A DNA stretch of 64,000 nt. It comes from Gammaproteobacteria bacterium. Its GTDB lineage: Bacteria; Pseudomonadota; Gammaproteobacteria; Chromatiales; Chromatiaceae. Location: assembly GCA_009929855.1 (NCBI GenBank), contig RZZN01000006.1, forward strand, positions 30,117 to 94,116, read 5' to 3'. Below, in pieces: positions 53,852 through 63,149 of the stretch; the stretch's first letter is position 1; the number at the start of each line of letters is the position of its first letter. Both the position numbers and the translations under genes were made by a program. The notes below the pieces were generated by a model. It had not been told where the DNA came from, ran no database searches, and was given only the letters and a program-made list of their open reading frames with translations.

Positions 53852-55086
53852 TGACCGTGGATGCACTCACACTCAATGCACTCAAAGACGTCGCCGGCGT
53901 GCCCTCGCACCCGCTGATCTTCCTGATCCTCGGCGTCGTCACCTTCACCCTGCACATGGTCTCGGTCCAGGTCATGCTGGGGGCGGCGGGGCTGACCATC
54001 TGGGGCGCCTTCAGCCGAGATCGGCACTGGCGTCGACTCGCCCAGTCCATGCTCTTGACCGCCAAGATCGCGGTCTCGATCGCGATCGTGCTCGGGGTCG
54101 CGCCACTGCTGTTCGTACAGGTCATCTACGACCCCTTCTGGTATGTCTCTAACGTCCTCTCGGCCTGGTGGGTGATCGGTTTCATCGTCATCCTGATCTT
54201 CGGCTATCTCCTGATCTACGTCTTCTACGGCCTCAACCATCATCTGGCGACCGAGAAGACCCGCTGCCCCGGCTCGATGATCCTGTCACTACTCCTGCTG
54301 CTGGTGGTCGGATTCATCATGCACGTGCTGGTGCAGCAGATGCTCTCGCCCGATCTCTGGATGAGCTGGTACGCGCCCGCAGGGGCGATCGACGCCTCCG
54401 GCACCGGTCTGCACGACTATGACCTCTTTCGCTTCGCCTTTTTCGTGAGTCTCTCGACCCTGGTGATCGGGGCCTGGCTGATCGCCTACCGACGCTATGT
54501 CGGGCAGCGCGCGGATGCCCGCGAGCTCGCCGGCTATCTCGACTGGGTGCGAACACTGGCGGTGCGCCTGAGTCTCATCGGTGGTCTGGTCTCGCTTCTG
54601 CTCGGCCTGGCCTGGCTGATGACCCTGCCCGAGCGCCATGCCGCGGCCATCCCGGTGGTGCTCTCGCTGATCGCCATGACGGCGATCCTGATCATGGCCA
54701 TCGCCCCCTCGCTGCTCGGCAAGCGGCTCGAGAGCGCGGCACTCGGCTATGGCGTGATGGGTCTGACGACCTTGGCGATCCTCCTGACCGCGGTGGCGCG
54801 CGAGGCACTGCGCTGGAACATCCTTCAGGGGATCTTCGGCTACGCCCCGCTCGACTATCGGATCAACATGGACTGGTACAGTACCGGGCTCTTTTTCGCG
54901 ACCTTCCTGATCGTTGGTGGACTCACCCTAGGCTATTACCTCGGGGTCGCCTGGAAGTCAGGTCAGAGCGCCGGCGTCTATACCCCGTCACCGGCCCTCG
55001 ACCGTCTGGGCACGCTCTCGATCAGCGTGCTGGTGCTGTGGATCATCCACTTCTTCGCCGTGGGCTTCTGGATCTGGATGCAATAG
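53851..55086 (+). CDS. Polytopic membrane protein, partner subunit of the upstream gene
   Basis: ATGA overlap with upstream gene; multiple TM segments with conserved-looking His (FTLHMVSVQVML, GLNHHLATEK, FIMHVLVQQM). Confidence 0.8.
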   Translation: MTVDALTLNALKDVAGVPSHPLIFLILGVVTFTLHMVSVQVMLGAAGLTIWGAFSRDRHWRRLAQSMLLTAKIAVSIAIVLGVAPLLFVQVIYDPFWYVSNVLSAWWVIGFIVILIFGYLLIYVFYGLNHHLATEKTRCPGSMILSLLLLLVVGFIMHVLVQQMLSPDLWMSWYAPAGAIDASGTGLHDYDLFRFAFFVSLSTLVIGAWLIAYRRYVGQRADARELAGYLDWVRTLAVRLSLIGGLVSLLLGLAWLMTLPERHAAAIPVVLSLIAMTAILIMAIAPSLLGKRLESAALGYGVMGLTTLAILLTAVAREALRWNILQGIFGYAPLDYRINMDWYSTGLFFATFLIVGGLTLGYYLGVAWKSGQSAGVYTPSPALDRLGTLSISVLVLWIIHFFAVGFWIWMQ

Positions 55087-55096
55087 GAGCAAGGTC

Positions 55097-55462
55097 ATGT
55101 CGATCAACCATCTGCTGCCCAACAGACACTGGCTCATGCTCCTGGCCCTGACCTCGACCCTGGTCTCCAGCGGGCTCCAGGCCGAGACACCGATTGGAGC
55201 GGACGCGGCGATCGCCGCGCCGGAGACGCTCGCCCATCCCTGCGCCGGCTGTCACGGCACCAACGGCTGGATCGACGACTCGGCCTTCATGCCGCTGGCC
55301 GGGATGCCAGAGTCGATCTTCATCGAGACCATGCTCGATTTTCGCGAGGAGCGACGCGCCTCGACCCTGATGGGGATGGTGGCCCAGGGCTACTCGGACG
55401 CGGAGATCCAGGCCATGGCCAGATTCTTTGTCAACCAACCGAGTGAGGGGACATCACGATGA
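55097..55462 (+). CDS. Exported monoheme cytochrome c (FCSD cytochrome subunit/SoxE-like position)
   Basis: Signal peptide; CAGCH; AFMPLAGMPESIFIETMLDFREERRASTLMGMVAQGYSDAEIQAMARFF. Confidence 0.85.
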   Translation: MSINHLLPNRHWLMLLALTSTLVSSGLQAETPIGADAAIAAPETLAHPCAGCHGTNGWIDDSAFMPLAGMPESIFIETMLDFREERRASTLMGMVAQGYSDAEIQAMARFFVNQPSEGTSR

Positions 55463-56790
55463 AACGGCGTGAATTTCTGTCACTCGCCGGGGCGCTGGCG
55501 GCGGGGACCATGCTGCCGCTCGGCGGCGCGCGCGGCGCCACTGGCGCGCACGTGGTCATCCTCGGTGGTGGCGTGGGCGGAGCCACCGCGGCCAAGTATC
55601 TGCGTCTCATGGACCCTGCCATTCGGGTCACGATCGTGGAGAAGGAGCGCCGCTATCTGCGCCCCTATGGCTCATCCGAGGTCATCACCGGCCATGTCGG
55701 CTTGAGCGACCTGGAGATCGACTACACGCCACTGCAATCCAAGTATGGTGTCACCTTCGTCTTCGACGAGGCGGTGGGTTTCGATCCAATCGCCCAGCGG
55801 CTCGCACTCAAGGGCGGCGAGTCTCTGAGCTACGACCGCCTGATCGTCTCACCCGGGATCCAACTGCTCTACGACCAGATCGAGGGCCATTCGGAGGCGC
55901 TGGCGAAGGCACGCTTCCCCGCGGCCTGGATCCCCGGATCCCAGACCCAGCTGCTGCGCAATCAGCTCGAGTCGATGCCGCAGGGTGGCACCTTCGCGAT
56001 CGTCGCACCGCCGAATCCATTCCGCTGCCCGCCCGGACCCTATGAGCGCGGCGCGCTGGTGGCCGAATGGTGTCAACGGCACAACCCGCGCGCGAAGATC
56101 CTGATCCTGGATCCACGCAACAGCTTTGTCACCGATCAGAGCATGATGCTCGGCTGGAATCGGCTCTATGGCTTCAACATCCCGCTGGAGTTCATGGCCG
56201 ACATGCCCGATGACGTGCAGACCCACGCCAATCCGGGCCTGATCGAATGGATCCGCCAGCAGGACGGCGGCACCCTGATCAGTCTGGACGCCGGGTCCAA
56301 GGCGCTCGAGACCGAGGGTGGACGGGTCAGCGCCGATGTCATCAACATCATCCCGCCGATGCGTGCCGGGGCGATCGCCGAGGCCATGGGGCTCACCGAT
56401 GCGAGCGGCTTCTGCCCGATCGATCCCATGACCTTCGAGTCACGTCTGCAACCCAAGGTGCATGTCATCGGGGACGCCTGCATCGCCGACCAGATGCCGA
56501 AATCCGGTTACGCGGCGAACAATCAGGCCAAGGTGACCGCGCGCGCGCTGGTGGATCTGTTCGCCGGTCGCGAGCCCGGCCCGCCCTCCTGGCAGAACAC
56601 CTGCTATGCCCTGGCCGGCTCGGAGTATGGGCTCTTCGTGGCCGCCGTCTATCGACTCCAGGACGGGCGCATCACCGCCCATCCAGGCGTGCGCTTTCAG
56701 TCACTCGACGCCACGCCGGCACAGATCAGACTGGGGGCCGTGTATCAGCAAAACTGGCTGGCCTCATTCACCGAGGATTGTTTCGCATGA
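55459..56790 (+). CDS. fccB: FCSD/SoxF-like flavoprotein subunit (sulfide dehydrogenase family)
   Basis: Tat-like signal KRREFLSLAGALAAG; Rossmann HVVILGGGVGGATAAKYLRLMDP; CPPGPYERG; AGREPGPPSWQNTCYAL; ATGA overlap with upstream cytochrome. Confidence 0.92.
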   Translation: MKRREFLSLAGALAAGTMLPLGGARGATGAHVVILGGGVGGATAAKYLRLMDPAIRVTIVEKERRYLRPYGSSEVITGHVGLSDLEIDYTPLQSKYGVTFVFDEAVGFDPIAQRLALKGGESLSYDRLIVSPGIQLLYDQIEGHSEALAKARFPAAWIPGSQTQLLRNQLESMPQGGTFAIVAPPNPFRCPPGPYERGALVAEWCQRHNPRAKILILDPRNSFVTDQSMMLGWNRLYGFNIPLEFMADMPDDVQTHANPGLIEWIRQQDGGTLISLDAGSKALETEGGRVSADVINIIPPMRAGAIAEAMGLTDASGFCPIDPMTFESRLQPKVHVIGDACIADQMPKSGYAANNQAKVTARALVDLFAGREPGPPSWQNTCYALAGSEYGLFVAAVYRLQDGRITAHPGVRFQSLDATPAQIRLGAVYQQNWLASFTEDCFA

Positions 56791-57497
56791 AGACCATTGC
56801 GACCACGCTGATACTCTTGATGGGCGGAGCGCTCGCGAGCTGGTCACCGCAAGCCGCCGAGACCCGTGCGCCCGCCGCCGATTGGACCCCCGCGGCCCTG
56901 TCGGCGACACTCGCGGCCATGCCCGAGGGTGACGCGGCTCGCGGCCAGCTGCTGCATCGGGAGTGGATGTGCGACTCCTGCCATGGCGCGGCGGGTATCG
57001 CCCCCACGGCCAACTGGCCGAGCCTGGCCGGCCAGAAGGCCGATTACACCTACAAGATCCTGCTCGACTATCTCGCCGAGCGCCGCAACGAGGATCGGCG
57101 CAGCGAGTTGATGATCGCGCTGATGCCCATGCTCTCCGATCAGGACATGGCCGATCTCGCGGTCTTCTACGAGGGCTTGACCCCATCCGCGGTCGACCCG
57201 ATCCTGCGTGCCGACGACACGGCCGACCTCGCGCACGCCGCCGCGCTGGCGCGCAAGGGCGATCGCTCCCGTCTGATCACGCCCTGTGCCTCCTGTCATG
57301 GTCGTCATGGTCAAGGCGGCATCCATGCCGCCCCGGCCTTGGCCGGTCAGATGCCGATCGCCTTCACGCGCACCATGAATGCGTACAAATCGGGGCTGCG
57401 TGACAACGATGTGAAGGCATCCATGTCGCAGTTCGCGCGCAAGCTCACGGATGAGGAGATCCATGATCTGGCGACCTATTACGCCAGGATGGATTGA
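56787..57497 (+). CDS. Exported diheme cytochrome c (c4-like)
   Basis: Signal peptide; two CXXCH motifs (CDSCH, CASCH); start overlaps fccB stop. Confidence 0.9.
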   Translation: MKTIATTLILLMGGALASWSPQAAETRAPAADWTPAALSATLAAMPEGDAARGQLLHREWMCDSCHGAAGIAPTANWPSLAGQKADYTYKILLDYLAERRNEDRRSELMIALMPMLSDQDMADLAVFYEGLTPSAVDPILRADDTADLAHAAALARKGDRSRLITPCASCHGRHGQGGIHAAPALAGQMPIAFTRTMNAYKSGLRDNDVKASMSQFARKLTDEEIHDLATYYARMD

Positions 57498-57594
57498 CCT
57501 CCCAGCACCGGATCGGCCAGCCCGCAGGCGACAGGCATCGCGACGGGTTGGCCGCTGCGACCCAAAGGCGGCATGTCGACTCGATGCGTGACTT

Positions 57595-58302
57595 ATGATC
57601 TCGGACCCTCGACTGTGCCAGCAGATCCTCGACACCTGTCCCTTCCTCGCGGCAGCACCGCCTGACTTTCACAGCACATTCTTTGCGAGCACCCGGCTGA
57701 TCGCACTGCCCGCCGCACAGCGCATCTGTCGAGACGGCGCGCATTGCGAGATCCTGCCCCTGATCCTGAGCGGCGTTGGACGGGTCTACAAACTGGGTGA
57801 AAACGGCCGAGAGATCACGCTCTATCGCCTGAGCCCGGGCGAGAGCTGTGTCATCACCGCCTCCTGCATCCTCAGCGATCGGGCATTTCCAGCCGATGCC
57901 GTCACCGAGACACCCGTCCGGGCAGTGGCGGTGAGTCCAGCGACGATGCGGGACTGGATGGCCAGGGTCGAGCCGTGGCGACGCTATATCTTCGGCCTGC
58001 TGGCCGAGCGCTTGCATGATGTGTTTGGCGTACTCGACGCCGTGCTCTTCCAACGTATCGACCAACGGCTCATCGCGCTGCTGTTGGAGAGGCACCAGAG
58101 CGCACCGGATCGCATCATCCACACGACCCACCAGTCGCTCGCGGCCGATCTAGGCTCGGCGCGCGAGGTGGTCAGCCGCGTGCTCAAAGGATTGGAGGGA
58201 CTCGGCCTGCTGCGGCTCGGTCGCGGACAGATCCTGCTGCTGGATCGAGCAGGTTTGGAGCGTCATGCACACGAGCGCAGTGCACACCCGCACGATGAGT
58301 GA
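57595..58302 (+). CDS. Crp/Fnr-family transcriptional regulator
   Basis: cNMP-binding-like N-terminus with Cys-containing segments (CQQILDTC, CRDGAHC, GESCVITASCIL); HTH SLAADLGSAREVVSRVLKGLEGLGLLRLGRGQILLLD. Confidence 0.92.
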   Translation: MISDPRLCQQILDTCPFLAAAPPDFHSTFFASTRLIALPAAQRICRDGAHCEILPLILSGVGRVYKLGENGREITLYRLSPGESCVITASCILSDRAFPADAVTETPVRAVAVSPATMRDWMARVEPWRRYIFGLLAERLHDVFGVLDAVLFQRIDQRLIALLLERHQSAPDRIIHTTHQSLAADLGSAREVVSRVLKGLEGLGLLRLGRGQILLLDRAGLERHAHERSAHPHDE

Positions 58303-58374
58303 TCCGCCCGTCGAGGACGGCGAGCGCATCTTCGAAGCCCAGGACGAGCGTGACAGGGTGCCCATAAGCATCTG

Positions 58375-60243
58375 TCAATAAAAGGGAAATAGCCAGGGCA
58401 CCAACACCAAAGAGACGCTCATCACGATCAGGACGAACGGCAGCCCAATGCGCAGGTAGTCTGCAAAGCGGTAGTTTCCCGCAGTCGCGACCATGGCGTT
58501 CGGCGGCGCGATGGGTGTCATGAAGGCCGAAGACGCCGCCAGCGCGACCATGATCGCAAAGGGATAAGGCGAGGCGCCAAGCTCCGCGGCCAGGGCCAAG
58601 GCCACCGGGATCACGAGGACCGCGTTGGCGGCAGCGACCACGAACAGACCGATCAAGACCGTGACCAGATAGAGCGTGGCCAGGATGACGTAGGGCCCCG
58701 CCTCGCCGAGCAACGCGATGAGCGAGGTCGCGGCAAGGTCGATCCCGCCCGTGCGCTCGAGCGCGATGCCGAAGGGCAGCATGCCCGCGATGAGCACCAG
58801 GGTGCGCAGGCTGATGGCGCGATAGGCGCTGTCGAGATCGATGACGCGAAACAGGCCCATGAGCAGGCAGCCGATGAGCGCGGCCTGCACGGCCGGCATC
58901 AGATCGAGCACCATGAGGCCCACGGTGACGGTCAGTGCCAACAGGGCATAGGGGGCCTGTTTGGCCGCCGGCAGCACCTCGTCGAATTCCTTCGGCAGGT
59001 TGAGGGCGATCAGGTCGCGCCGGTCGCCGCGCAGCTGGCTGATCGCCTTCCAGGGACCGACCAGCAGCAGCGTATCGCCCGGCCGCAGGCGGTCTTCGCG
59101 CAGTTGCTCGGGGGTATGGGCAGTCTGGCCCCGACGCAGCCCAATGACGCTGAGATCGAGCGCACTGAGCCGGCGCAGCTCAGCGAGCGTCTTGCCCAGC
59201 AGGCGCGACTCGGCGGGTACCATCACCTCGGCCATACCGACCTCCTGGGCCCGATCGGTGAAGTAGGCGCCCGAGAGCGGCAGGGGCTCGAGTCCCAGCG
59301 CCTGACACTGGGCAGTGGGCTCGGCGATCCGGGTCGGGCTGTCGATGAGCAGGATGTCGCCGGCGGCGATCTCGATCGCGGGATCGGGGCCGATCACAGC
59401 AGCGCGCAAGGACCGCTGGCGCTCGATGGCCAGCACGACGGGCTGAGGAGCCGGTTCCAGCCCGACGTCCAGCCCGAGCCGGCACTGGAGCTGGCTCAGG
59501 GGCTGACCCGTGAGCGGTGAACCCGGGCGCACGCGCACCCGCAGCTCTCGATCCGCAAGCCCATAGGCATCGACCCAATCCCTGAGACTGGCCTGCTTGT
59601 CCGAGGCTTGACCGCTCGCACCGCCAGCCGCGCGGTCATCCTGCAGCCAGCGGCGCGCGAACATCATGTAGGCGACGCCGAGCAGCAGGATGGGCAGGCC
59701 GATGGGCGTAAGGGTGAAGAAGTGCATGCCCTCGGTGCCGGTGCGCACAAGCTCGTAGTTCACGATCAGATTCGGCGCCGCCGCGACCAAGCTCAGCATA
59801 CCGCTGATCAGGGCGGCAAAGGACAGCGGCATCAGGACCTGCGACGGTGCCAGACCGGTGCTCTGAGCAATCCGCAGCGCCACCGGAATGAAGATGGCGA
59901 CGACGCCCGTGGAGTACATGACCGAGCCCAGCGCGCCCACCATGAGCATGAGCATGGCCAACAGCCGCGTCTCGCTCTTGCCGCCGCGCGTCACCAGCCA
60001 GTCGCCGAGCCCCTTGGCGATACCGGTGCGCGCGAGTCCCTCGCCGATCACGAACATGGCCGCGATCAGGACGATGTTCGGGTTGCTGAGGCCGGCAAGG
60101 GCCTCGCGCATCTCGATGACGCCGGTCAAGGGAAGCGCGACCATCATCAGGAGCCCGACGACGTCGGCACGGGGCCGCCCGAGACTGAACATGACGACGG
60201 CGCCGAGGAGCAGCCCGAGCACCAGGATGAGATCAAGGCTCAT
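58375..60243 (-). CDS. SLC13/DASS-family permease with central TrkA-C (RCK_C) domains
   Basis: Two polytopic halves flanking soluble RCK_C-like repeats (DRELRVRVRPGSPLTGQPLSQLQ; VMVPAESRLLGKTLAELRRL). Confidence 0.9.
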   Translation of the reverse strand: MSLDLILVLGLLLGAVVMFSLGRPRADVVGLLMMVALPLTGVIEMREALAGLSNPNIVLIAAMFVIGEGLARTGIAKGLGDWLVTRGGKSETRLLAMLMLMVGALGSVMYSTGVVAIFIPVALRIAQSTGLAPSQVLMPLSFAALISGMLSLVAAAPNLIVNYELVRTGTEGMHFFTLTPIGLPILLLGVAYMMFARRWLQDDRAAGGASGQASDKQASLRDWVDAYGLADRELRVRVRPGSPLTGQPLSQLQCRLGLDVGLEPAPQPVVLAIERQRSLRAAVIGPDPAIEIAAGDILLIDSPTRIAEPTAQCQALGLEPLPLSGAYFTDRAQEVGMAEVMVPAESRLLGKTLAELRRLSALDLSVIGLRRGQTAHTPEQLREDRLRPGDTLLLVGPWKAISQLRGDRRDLIALNLPKEFDEVLPAAKQAPYALLALTVTVGLMVLDLMPAVQAALIGCLLMGLFRVIDLDSAYRAISLRTLVLIAGMLPFGIALERTGGIDLAATSLIALLGEAGPYVILATLYLVTVLIGLFVVAAANAVLVIPVALALAAELGASPYPFAIMVALAASSAFMTPIAPPNAMVATAGNYRFADYLRIGLPFVLIVMSVSLVLVPWLFPFY

Positions 60244-60311
60244 CTGACCTTCCCCGAGCACTGCGGCAACGCAGATGCAGGCGCACAGCAGGAGGCGTCC
60301 ATACGCCTCAT

Positions 60312-60962
60312 CTAGACCGGCATGCTGGGCACATGTTCTGGCACCTCGAGCGCCGCCTCAGTCGCGGCCAGCACCGCATCGACACTCACGCCGGGCGCGA
60401 CCTCTTGCAGACGCAGACGGCCCGCGACGACAGCGATGACGGCCATCTCGGTGACGATGAGATCGACCGGCCTCAACGAGGTCAAGGGCAGGCTGCACTT
60501 GGACACGATCTTGGGCTTGCCCTTGGCCGTGTGCTGCATGGCAACCACCACCTGCTTGGCACCCGTGACCAGGTCCATGGCCCCACCCATGCCCGGCACC
60601 AGCTTGCCCGGAATCATCCAGTTGGACAGATGCCCGCCGCCGTCGACCTGCAGGCCACCCAGGACGGTCATGTCGACATGACCGCCCCGCATCAGACCAA
60701 AGGAGAAGGCGCTATCGAAGGTGCAGGCCCCGGGCAGCGCTGACACCGCCTGCCCGCCGGCATCGGTGAGTTTCGGATGCGCAAAGCCCGGCTCGGGGAC
60801 GGGGCCCGTGCCGATCAGCCCGTTCTCGGATTGAAAGAAGACGTCGATCCCCGCAGGCACATGATTGGCGACCAGGGTCGGGATACCGATGCCCAAATTC
60901 ACGAGCATGCCAGGTTGCAGCTCGAGGGCAACGCGCTTGGCGATGAGGGTTTGTGGATTCAT
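60312..60962 (-). CDS. 3-oxoacid/acyl-CoA transferase subunit B
   Basis: RVALELQPGMLVNLGIGIPTLVANHVP, FQSENGLIGTGPVPEPG, GGHVDMTVLGGLQVD. Confidence 0.94.
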   Translation of the reverse strand: MNPQTLIAKRVALELQPGMLVNLGIGIPTLVANHVPAGIDVFFQSENGLIGTGPVPEPGFAHPKLTDAGGQAVSALPGACTFDSAFSFGLMRGGHVDMTVLGGLQVDGGGHLSNWMIPGKLVPGMGGAMDLVTGAKQVVVAMQHTAKGKPKIVSKCSLPLTSLRPVDLIVTEMAVIAVVAGRLRLQEVAPGVSVDAVLAATEAALEVPEHVPSMPV

Positions 60963-60995
60963 TGGTACACGTGGAATTCGGGGATGCAGGCCGCT

Positions 60996-61643
60996 TCAAT
61001 GATTCGCGACGATGTGGTCGACCACCGCGGCGGGCGTCATGACATCGTCGGGCGAGATCACGCCCACCGGGACGATGTGATCGGCCGTGGCCATGACCCT
61101 GCTGCCGGCCATGGCGACGATGGGATTGAAATTGCGCGCCGTCAGCAGGTAGCGCAGGTTGCCGCTGTAGTCGGCGAACATGGCGTGCACCAGGGCAAAG
61201 TCGGCTGTCAGTGCCGTCTCCAACAGATAGTCCTTGCCATCGACCTCGATCCGACGCTTGCCCTCCTCGGCCAGGGTGCCGAGGCCAGTTGGCGTCAGCA
61301 CGCCGCCAAGCCCGAAGCCACCGCAGCGGATACGCTCCACCAGGCTGCCTTGAGGCACCAGCTCCACCTCCAGCGAGCCCGCATGCATCTGCTGCTGCGT
61401 CTCCGGGTTCAAGCCGATGTGACTCGTGATGACCTTGCGCACGCATCGGGCAGAGATGAGCTTGCCGACGCCCATACCAGGCCGGGCCGTGTCGTTCGTG
61501 ATGAGGGTCAGATCGCGTCTGCCCTGACGCACGAGCTCGTCGCAAAGGCGCTCCGGGGTGCCAACGCCGACGAAGCCACCGACGACGAGGCTCGCCCCGT
61601 CCGGGATGGCGGCGACCGCGTCTTCTAGCGATATGCGTTTCAT
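60996..61643 (-). CDS. 3-oxoacid/acyl-CoA transferase subunit A
   Basis: IPDGASLVVGGFVGVGTPERLCDELVRQG; VELVPQGSLVERIRCGGFGLGGVLTPTGLGT. Confidence 0.94.
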   Translation of the reverse strand: MKRISLEDAVAAIPDGASLVVGGFVGVGTPERLCDELVRQGRRDLTLITNDTARPGMGVGKLISARCVRKVITSHIGLNPETQQQMHAGSLEVELVPQGSLVERIRCGGFGLGGVLTPTGLGTLAEEGKRRIEVDGKDYLLETALTADFALVHAMFADYSGNLRYLLTARNFNPIVAMAGSRVMATADHIVPVGVISPDDVMTPAAVVDHIVANH

Positions 61644-61663
61644 GCTGGAGACCTCCGCGAAGC

Positions 61664-62617
61664 TCAACCGCCCAATGCCGCACCCAGCGCCGCGGACGCC
61701 TTGCGCCGGTGCGCCACCAAGGCGGCGACGGCACAGGAGGCAAGCCGGCTCTGCACCGTATCGGCGCGGCTGGTGAGCACGATGGGGACCCTGGCGCCGA
61801 GGACGATGCCCGCTGAGTCCGCGCTCATGAGGAAGGCCAAGCTCTTCGCGAGCAGGTTGCCGGCCTCCAGGTCGGGGGTCACCAGGATGTCGGCCTCACC
61901 GGCGACGGGTCCGGCGATGCCCTTGATGCGCGCGGCCTCTGGGTCGATGGCGTTGTCGAGCGCGAGGGGGCCGTCGAGCAGTGCGCCGGTGATCTGGCCG
62001 CGATCGGCCATCTTGCAGAGGGCGGCGGCCTCGATGGTCGACTGCAGCTTGGGATTGACCTTCTCCATCGCCGAGAGGACGGCGACCTTGGGCGTCTGGA
62101 TCCCGAGGCAGCGGGCGAGGTCGATGGCGTTCTGCACGATATCGACCTTCTCCTCCAGGGTCGGGAAGATGTTGATGGCCGCATCCGTGATGATCAGTGG
62201 CTTGGCGTGCCCGGGCACGTCCATGACGAAGCAATGGCTCAGGCGCCGGCCCGTGCGCAGACCGGTGTCGCGCCGGACCACGGCCGCGAGCAGCTCATCG
62301 GTGCTGAGCGAGCCCTTCATGAGTGCCTCGGCGCGGCCTGCGCGCACCAGGGCCACCGCCGTCTCGGCCGAGGCCTGGCTATGCTCGGTGTCCGCGATCT
62401 CGTAGACCGAGAGGTCGAGGCCGGCCGACTCCGCTGCGGCGTGGATCTTCTCGCGCGGTCCGACCAGCAGCGGTGTCATGATGCCTGCCCGCGCGGCATC
62501 GACAGCCCCGACCAGCGCGGCGCTATTGCAGGGATGGGCCACAGCGGTGACCACCGGCGGGATGGCCGTGACGGCCGCGACCAAGCGCTCGAAATGGCTG
62601 CACTGTGCTGCGCTCAT
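61664..62617 (-). CDS. Phosphate acetyl/butyryltransferase family protein
   Basis: ALMKGSLSTDELLAAVVRRDTGLRTGRRLSHCFVMDVP; ITDAAINIFPTLEEKVDIVQNAIDLA; TPDLEAGNLLAKSLAFLMSADSAGIVLGARVPIVLTSRAD. Confidence 0.93.
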   Translation of the reverse strand: MSAAQCSHFERLVAAVTAIPPVVTAVAHPCNSAALVGAVDAARAGIMTPLLVGPREKIHAAAESAGLDLSVYEIADTEHSQASAETAVALVRAGRAEALMKGSLSTDELLAAVVRRDTGLRTGRRLSHCFVMDVPGHAKPLIITDAAINIFPTLEEKVDIVQNAIDLARCLGIQTPKVAVLSAMEKVNPKLQSTIEAAALCKMADRGQITGALLDGPLALDNAIDPEAARIKGIAGPVAGEADILVTPDLEAGNLLAKSLAFLMSADSAGIVLGARVPIVLTSRADTVQSRLASCAVAALVAHRRKASAALGAALGG

Positions 62618-62868
62618 CCCAGTGCCTTGCTCAAGCCGATGCGCGTGACCTCATGCCCCAGGCGCAGGTCGAGGTTGCGCTCGGCCGACATGACCTGGAG
62701 GTCTTCCATGCGCTCGTCCAGCGGCAATGTGTCAGGCAGCCCGCAGGCACCATTCGAGACGTCCTGGGTCTTCTCCAGGACGATGATCTCGCTGTCGGGG
62801 TTTCTGCGTCGCACCTGACTTGCCGCGCTCATGCCGACGGCAACGGCACCGGTGATGATCAGTCTCAT
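62614..62868 (-). pseudogene. Truncated pyridine nucleotide-disulfide oxidoreductase (CoA-disulfide-reductase-like) N-terminal remnant
   Basis: 84 aa only: MRLIITGAVAVGMSAASQVRRRNPDSEIIVLEKTQDVSNGACGLPDTLPLDERMEDLQVMSAERNLDLRLGHEVTRI, then runs into the Ptb-like start. Confidence 0.75.
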
Positions 62869-63149
62869 AAGCTCGCTCGACTCCGCCCGTCTGGAACTTG
62901 CTCCGGTTGGTGGACCTGGGCGTCTGCCCGGGTTGTTGCTCTGGCCATCCACCCCAGGGTCTCATTGCTGGCAGCTGCATGCGCTTGCCAGCTCCTTTCC
63001 GCTTCACGCCTAGCCGCCCTGTTGCGAATCCGTCAGGGCGATCTTTTGCCCGGTCATTGGGACGGCAGCCATTGTGCCCGCTTTTCTGAGTGCCGTGAGC
63101 CTGCGACCGCCTCATTTTGGCTGAAGGCTGACTTTCTTGGTCGCAATGC

